The notes under the pieces are model-generated. The model was given only the letters and a program-made list of their open reading frames with translations, had not been told where the DNA came from and did not search any database. Positions 40,917 through 64,000 of a DNA stretch of 64,000 bases are shown in pieces; within the stretch, counting starts at the first letter, position 1, and each line of letters begins with the position of its first letter. The DNA is from Hirundichthys speculiger. Taxonomy: Eukaryota; Chordata; Actinopteri; Beloniformes; Exocoetidae. Location of the stretch: the NCBI GenBank assembly GCA_018398805.1, contig JAGFBZ010000016.1, positions 248,001 through 312,000 of the forward strand. The letters run 5' to 3'. A program made the translations under genes and the position numbers.

Positions 40917-41055
40917 TAATACCACCTCTGACCAAATGGGGGCAGCGTGTCTCCAGGACGTGTGAGGTCCTGCTGACCAATCCGAGCCGGGCCTCCCAGC
41001 GGCTGTCCCAGCAGCTGATCCAGTCTAACGTCCAACGGGAAGGAGACAATGACGC
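40917..41055. other. Intergenic spacer between smad4 and anp32e
   Basis: Short unique sequence just downstream of the smad4 polyadenylation signal. Nothing recognised. Confidence 0.4.
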
Positions 41056-41916
41056 AGGAGAAGCACAGAAACGTTTATTTCACGTTAAAAGTTGAACCTG
41101 AACAAACAGCAGATGTTTATAGAGACTTTCTGTTAAAAAAGAAGCAGTTAAAGAGGTAAATGTGGTTAAAAAACACCCTGGTCAGAGAAGAGACACAACA
41201 GGATACAATTTCAGCAGACTGAAATGATTCTTTGGTAGGTAATGAACAGAAATAAATAAAGTGTCAGGCGTGTCGTAGCCCGGCATGAAACCCTGTTAGC
41301 GGACGCCTGCTGGCCGCTGGTTTTTGGTATCAGCTGCTTTCAGCTGGAAGGTTCAGGTTCTGACCAGAGATCAGCTGGACTTCACCTGCTGTGAGTTTGA
41401 CCTGGAAGTTGGGAAAACGTGCGCTCACCTTTCTGGCTAACCAACCCGCTAGTTAGCCGTTTGGCAAGTTAGTTTCTCTAGCCTATCCACAGGCTATCCA
41501 ACCTGGTCGCTAGCTGGTCGGCTAGCCGTTGGCCTTAGTGGGGCTTGGCTGAAGCTGCAGCGAAATCTAAACTAAAATAAACTAAACCACGGCTAGCTTG
41601 TGGTAACAGTGGTAAGGTGGGTGTGGCCTGGACCACACCCACTGTTGGATTGGGGTGGGCAGAGTCAGCACCACCAAGATGGCGTCCCTCAAAACCTCAC
41701 AGGAGGCGTGTCCGACTTTATCTATACATTCTGTGTAAAACCTGATCTGAGGTCAGATCTGGACCTGACAAGATACAGACATGGTTCTCAGGTGCAGGGG
41801 GGCGGGTCTTAAAACCCTTACTAAAGCATCAGATTTCTCTGTTACTATGAAAACTGAACAGAATAAGCAGCTTGTGGAGGGATTCATCAGGTGGTTGGCA
41901 TGGTCAGAGCAGGAGG
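41056..41916 (-). other. smad4: Probable smad4 3' UTR
   Basis: Follows the stop at 41917-41919. A minus-strand AATAAA lies at 41074-41079. The segment contains gctagcc-type small repeats at 41430-41560. The 3' end is inferred from the signal only. Confidence 0.55.
41074..41079 (-). terminator. Putative smad4 polyadenylation signal
   Basis: AATAAA on the minus strand (tttatt on plus), about 840 bases after the stop codon. Confidence 0.5.
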
Positions 41917-59270
<17,354 letters not shown>

Positions 59271-59660
59271 TAGTTCTGGGCGATATGACGATACATATCG
59301 TGGGGACGATATAAAAGTGTGTATCGTGCCATTTCTCTTCTATCGTTTTTATCGTTTCTAACCTAATTTTATCAATTATTACAGCAAATATGTAATTAAA
59401 TAACCTGCAACGATAAATTTGATAGAAACATATCTACTTCTACAAAGTAGCCTTTTATGTTTGCACTTTTATTCATGGTTAATGCCTTAAACAGAGTTTT
59501 CTTCAACCCTGATGTTTACTTTAGACACTTTATATTGGTTTGCAAACTTTGCAACTACAAGGTTACAGATTTCAGAAAGTTGAAAAATAATTTGTGTTTA
59601 TTTTTTATAGCTGAACTTCCAGTGCAAAAATGTGTTTTTCCTCTCAGAAAACTGTTGTGC
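59271..59660 (+). mobile_element. Truncated hAT-like element
   Basis: Starts tagttctgggcgatatgacg followed by atacatatcgtgg and ATCG-rich subterminal sequence, typical of the gctgggcgata hAT group. The right terminus was not found; the end given is approximate. Confidence 0.55.
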
Positions 59661-60185
59661 ACTTTAAAAAAGGGTCCAAAATGTGTCCAAAGCTACTGTC
59701 CACCTCTGTCAGGGTCCTGGGTCACCTGTGTTTTGCTGCATCAGGGTCCATTTCAAATCAGGGGTCCATGGGTTTGTGACAGGGGTTCAGGGGGTCTCCA
59801 ACATGTCCTTTCAAAGGGGTCCATCACAGTCCAAGGGGTTGGTTCCAAAAGTAAGGGGGTCAATCAGGGATCCATTTTTTGTCAAACTTTTCAGTCAGGG
59901 GAAGGGTCCAACTGAAAACATCACTTTCCATTCCATGGTCCATCCATCGTAGGGATATCCATCATCGGGTTCATTGTGATCATAAGATGCAGATGACAGT
60001 CCTTGTCCCCGGCGGCCCCACAGAGATTCCTGCAGATTCTCAGAAGCATCCTCCTCCTCGTCTGAGGTCATCTTCCTCACAGGCCATGTCATGGCCCCTG
60101 ACTGACCTGCCTGACCTGAACCTGATGGCCCCATGAAGGTTCAACTTTACATCTCCCTTACTGTGGCCCCATCTCCCACACCTGT
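59661..60185. other. No gene; irregular GGGGTCC-rich stretch
   Basis: Between 59690 and 59880 the motif ggggtcc/agggtcc recurs irregularly. No periodic array or protein family was recognised. Confidence 0.4.
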
Positions 60186-60189
60186 GGCC

Positions 60190-60835
60190 CCTGACATGTG
60201 GCCCCTGTGGACCCCCTGAACGTCATGGCCCCTGACATCCTGGTGCCTGACCTTGTGGCCCCTGACATCATGGCCCTTGACATCATAGCCACTGACATCA
60301 TGGCCCCTGACATTGTGGCCCCTGACATTATGGCCCCTGACATCATGGCCGCTGATGTTGTGGCTCCTGACATCATGGCCCCTGATGTTGTGGCCCCTGA
60401 TGTTGTGGCCCCTGACCTCTGGGCCCCTGACATGGCACCTGATATCATGGCCCCTGACCTTGTGGCCCCTGATATCATGGCCCCTGACCGCGTGGCCCCT
60501 GACATCATGGCCCCTGACCTTGTGGCCCCTGATGTTGTGGCCCCTGATGTTGTGGCCCCTGACCTCTGGGCCCCTGACATGGCACCTGATATCATGGCCG
60601 CTGACCTTGTGGCCCCTGACATCATGGCCCCTGACCTCGTGGCTCCTGACATCATAGCCCCTGACCTTGTGACCCCTAACCTCGTGGCCCCTGACATCAT
60701 GGCCCCTGATGTCGTGGCCCCTGACCTCGTGGCCCCTGATATCATGGCCCCTGACCTTGTGGCACCTGATATCATGGCCCCTGACCTCGTGGCCCCTGAC
60801 ATCATGGCCCCTGACCGCGTGGCCCCTAACAGTCC
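60190..60835. repeat. 15-bp minisatellite (GTGGCCCCTGACATC)
   Basis: About 42 units of 15 bp (variants catggcccctgac, cttgtggcccctgac, gatgttgtggcccct), with a duplicated ~160-bp block that includes gacatggcacctgatatca. The period is a multiple of three, so long frames are open on both strands (331 residues on minus with RGHDV repeats; 233 on plus with APDIM repeats). Confidence 0.97.
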
Positions 60836-61360
60836 ATCGGTTCCTAGACAGCTGCTGGTTTTCATGATCTTTCATTTCTTTAACATGAAAGGCTTCTAAA
60901 TTCTGTCTGGAAACAGAGGAAAAGGAGGTAAAGGGACAGAGTGAAGATGCCCCGAACATTGTTCTACCAAGGTCCAGATGAAGGAGGAGGCGGGTCGGTT
61001 CTGGCCCCGGGCCCTGAGCCTCACACTCCTCCTCTGTTTCATGCTCTACTTTAATAGATGCGACCTTGATCCACCCAGGCCTCCGTCTCCTCCGTCTCCG
61101 TCTCCTGAAGACAGGAGACGGAGAACGTGGCCTGACTTTCACTGAGCTCAGACTGGACTGGTGATGGAGCAGAGCAGAACCGGGCCGGGCCGGACTTCAG
61201 TTCTGATGAAATCAGCAGTGGAAACTCTGCGGGATGAGCTCCTCCAGACGTCCACATTCCCGTCCTGTCCTGTCTGTCTGCACTCAGGACACGCAAACAC
61301 ACAGTCTGGCTGAGTTGGCCCCGCCCCTTTCCTGTGTTTCAGACAAAACAACCCGCTGCC
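60836..61360. other. No recognisable feature
   Basis: Non-repetitive sequence. No MH1 exon or other domain was found on either strand. Confidence 0.45.
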
Positions 61361-61398
61361 TTCCTCCTCCTCCTCCTCCTCCTCCTCCTCCTCCTCCT
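61361..61398. repeat. (TCC)n microsatellite
   Basis: About 12 tandem cct/tcc triplets. Confidence 0.96.
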
Positions 61399-61539
61399 GG
61401 AGGATCCAGGGTTCTCTACAAACCAGCCTCAATGACATGTCGGAGTCTAGAAACATTTCTGGGAGTTTCACTTTTTACTGTGAAAGTTTATCAAAAGTCC
61501 TCCGTGTGTCTCAGTACCAGTAGAACCACTGATTTTCAC

Positions 61540-61885
61540 TGAAGCCAAAAAGAAAAGAAAAGAACGATGCGGGCAACCATAAGTACCCCCTCACTGCTGC
61601 TGATCATCAGCTGATGTGCAGACCTCTGTAAAAACAGATGTCGTGGAAGTCTGGAGCATTGACTTAATGTCAAAAGGGAAAGACATCAGCAGTGGTCTCA
61701 GAGGAGCATCTAGAATCTGAAAGTGTTTTAACCATTTCCAAACTACATGAAATTCAACGATCTACAGTGAGAAAGATTAGTGACAAACAGAAAACACAGA
61801 AGATAGTTGACTTCCCAGTAGATTTACCACAAGATCTAAAAAAAAAAAAGATCCATCTCACACTACACAGTTCTTACAGCATATG
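61540..61885 (+). other. Possible Tc1/mariner-like remnant
   Basis: The phrase 'gtgttttaaccatttccaaa' with 'ctacagtgagaaagattag' nearby resembles the N-terminal helix-turn-helix region of a fish Tc1/mariner-type element. A poly-A run is at 61839-61850. Weak call from remembered family sequence. Confidence 0.3.
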
Positions 61886-61899
61886 CAGAATCCTGGAAT

Positions 61900-64000
61900 T
61901 CAATGCTGGAATGTTGGTGGAACATATCTGAAACAGGGTTGGAATGCTGGTGGAACATTGCTAGAACGTTGGTGGAGTGTATCTGGACCAGGGTTGGAAC
62001 ACTGGTAGAATGTCGCTAGAACGTTGGTGGAACATTGCTAGAACGTTGGTGGAGTGTATCTGGAACAGCAACAATCTAGAATGTTGCTGGAACATTGTTG
62101 GAACATTGTTAGAACGTTGGTGGAGCATATCTGGAACAAGGTTGGAACACTTGCAGAATGTTGATGGAATGTTGGTGGAACATTGCTAGAACGTTGGTGG
62201 AGCATATTTGGAACAGGGTTGGAACACTGGTAGAATGTTGCCAGAACGTTGGTGGAACATTGGTGGAACATTGCTAGAAAGTTGCTGGAGCATATTTGGA
62301 AGAGGGTTGGAATACTTGTAGAATGTTTCTGGAACGTTGGTGGAACATTGCTAGAACGTTGGTGGAGTGTAGCTGGAAGAGGGTTGGAATACTTGTAGAA
62401 TGTTGCTAGAACGTTGGTGGAGCATATTTGGAAGAGGGTTGGAACAATGGTAGAATGTTGCTGGAACATTGGTGGAACATTGCTAGAATTTTGGTGAAGC
62501 ATATTTGATACAGGGTTGGAACACTGGTAGAATGTTGCTGGAACATTGGTGAAGCATATTTGGAACAGGGTTCGAACACTGGTAGAAAGTTGCGAGAACG
62601 TTGGTGGAACATTGCTAGAACGTTGGTGAAGTGTATCTGGAACAGGGTTGGAACACTGGTAGAATGTTGCTGGAACGTTGGTGGAACATTGCTAGAATGT
62701 TGGTGGAGCATATTTGGAACAGGGTTAGAACACTGGTAGAATGTTGCTGGAACGTTGGTGGAACATTGCTAGAACGTTGGTGGAGCATATTTGGAACAGT
62801 GCTGGAACACTGGTAGGATGTTGCTAGAACATTGGTGGAGCATATTTGGAACAGGGTTAAAACACTGGTAGAATGTTGCTAGAACACTGGTGGAGCATAT
62901 CTGGAACAGGGTTGGAACACTGGTAGAAAGTTGCGAGAATGTTGGTGGAGCATATCTGGAACAGGGTAAGAACACTGGTAGAATGTTGCTGGAATGTTGG
63001 TGGAACATTGCTAGAACGTTGGTGAAATGTATCTGGAACAGGGTTAGAACACTGGTAGAACGTTGCTAGAACACTGGTGGAGCATATCTGGAACAGGGTT
63101 GGAACACTGGTAGAAAGTTGCGAGAATGTTGGTGGAGCATATCTGGAACAGGGTTAGAACACTGGTAGAACGTTGGTGGAACGTTGGTGGAACATTGGTA
63201 GAACGTTGGTGGAGCATATTTGGAACAGTGTTGGAACACTGGTAGAATGTTGCTAGAACACTGGTGGAGCATATCTGGAACAAGGTTAAAACACTGGTAG
63301 AATGTTGCTAGAACATTGGTGGAGCATATCTGGAACAGGGTTGGAACACTGGTAGAAAGTTGCGAGAATGTTGGTGGAACACATCTGGAACAGGGTTAGA
63401 ACACTGGTAGAATGTTGCTGGAAAGTTGGTGGAACATTGCTAGAACATTGGTGGAGCATATTTGGAACAGGGTTGGAACACTGGTAGAATGTTGCTGGAA
63501 CGTTGGTGGAACATTGCTAGAACATTGGTGAAGTGTATCTGGAACAGGGTTAGAACACTGGTAGAACGTTGCTAGAACACTGGTGGAGCATATCTGGAAC
63601 AGGTTTGGAACACTGGTGGAAAGTTGCGAGAATGTTGGTGGAGCATATCTGGAACAGGGTTAGAACACTGGTAGAACGTTGGTGGAACGTTGGTGGAACA
63701 TTGGTAGAACGTTGGTGGAGCATATCTGGAACAGGGTTAGAACACTGGTAGAATGTTGCTGGAACGTTGGTGGAACATTGCTAGAAGGTTGGTGGAGCAT
63801 ATTTGGAACAGTGTTGGAACACTGGTAGGATGTTGCTAGAACATTGGTGGAGCATATTTGGAACAGTGTTGGAACACTGGTAGGATGTTGCTAGAACATT
63901 GGTGGAGCATATTTGGAACAGGGTTAAAACACTGGTAGAATGTTGCTAGAACATTGGTGGAGCATATCTGGAACAGGGTTAGAACACTGGTAGAATGTTG
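61900..64000. repeat. 11-bp-based higher-order satellite (77-bp unit), runs off the edge
   Basis: The array is made of 11-bp monomers such as ggaacattgct, agaacgttggt and ggaacactggt. They recur in a mostly fixed order of seven to give a 77-bp higher-order unit, with shorter versions where monomers are skipped. At least 2.1 kb long, open at the right edge. All open frames within are artefacts. Confidence 0.96.

Noticed and set aside
60147..61142. 331-residue minus-strand open frame with RGHDV repeats
   Set aside because: It is open only because the minisatellite period is 15 bp. Other frames on both strands are equally open, and the non-repeat N-terminal part matches no family.

Overview
The window is vertebrate nuclear DNA, most likely from a teleost fish. 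The evidence is two split vertebrate genes with clean GT-AG exons, a BEL/Pao LTR retrotransposon, several hAT and Tc1/mariner remnants, L1-type fragments, and a very high load of tandem repeats. The species cannot be named from the sequence. There is one assembly gap (3349-4344) and a single N at 18576.

Layout. 1-19.5 kb is gene-free repeat DNA: decayed L1 and DNA-transposon pieces, an inverted repeat pair around the gap (2881-3348 versus 11283-12055), a fold-back element with a minisatellite core (9748-10418), a 3'-truncated BEL copy (14138-18266) and a minisatellite. 19.9-39.0 kb is a complete anp32e gene on the minus strand: seven coding exons, 252 codons, with reading phase continuous across every junction. 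Its last intron holds a full-length BEL element (22795-30172, 453-bp LTRs identical by eye) and an L1 fragment, both inside an AACCATC-type satellite. Other anp32e introns hold two hAT elements with perfect 8-bp target duplications (32032-33133 and 37795-38302) and two minisatellites. 39.0-41.06 kb is the spacer, with the likely anp32e promoter and another complete hAT element (39942-40908).

41.06 kb to the right edge is a smad4 gene, also on the minus strand. Eight coding exons (41917-58790) encode the second half of MH1, a divergent linker and a full MH2 domain. The exons for the MH1 N-terminus are not visible and should lie beyond 64000. Nearly every smad4 intron is filled with its own tandem array (AACC-type, CAGGTGAGAC-type, 21-mer, 30-mer, about 16-mer, and a 5.6-kb 28-mer). 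The DNA upstream of the first visible exon carries a 15-mer array and an 11-mer-based array running off the window end.

The two genes are tandem neighbours read right to left (smad4, then anp32e). ANP32E is an H2A.Z chaperone and SMAD4 the common mediator of TGF-beta/BMP signalling; nothing in the sequence shows a functional link. The observations most worth a second look are the array in almost every smad4 intron (three unrelated units carry the SMAD core CAGAC, a fourth the ZEB/SNAI-type E-box CAGGTG), the direct BEL copies bracketing the terminal anp32e exon, and the seven-by-11-bp periodicity at the right edge. No wholly new gene system was identified.
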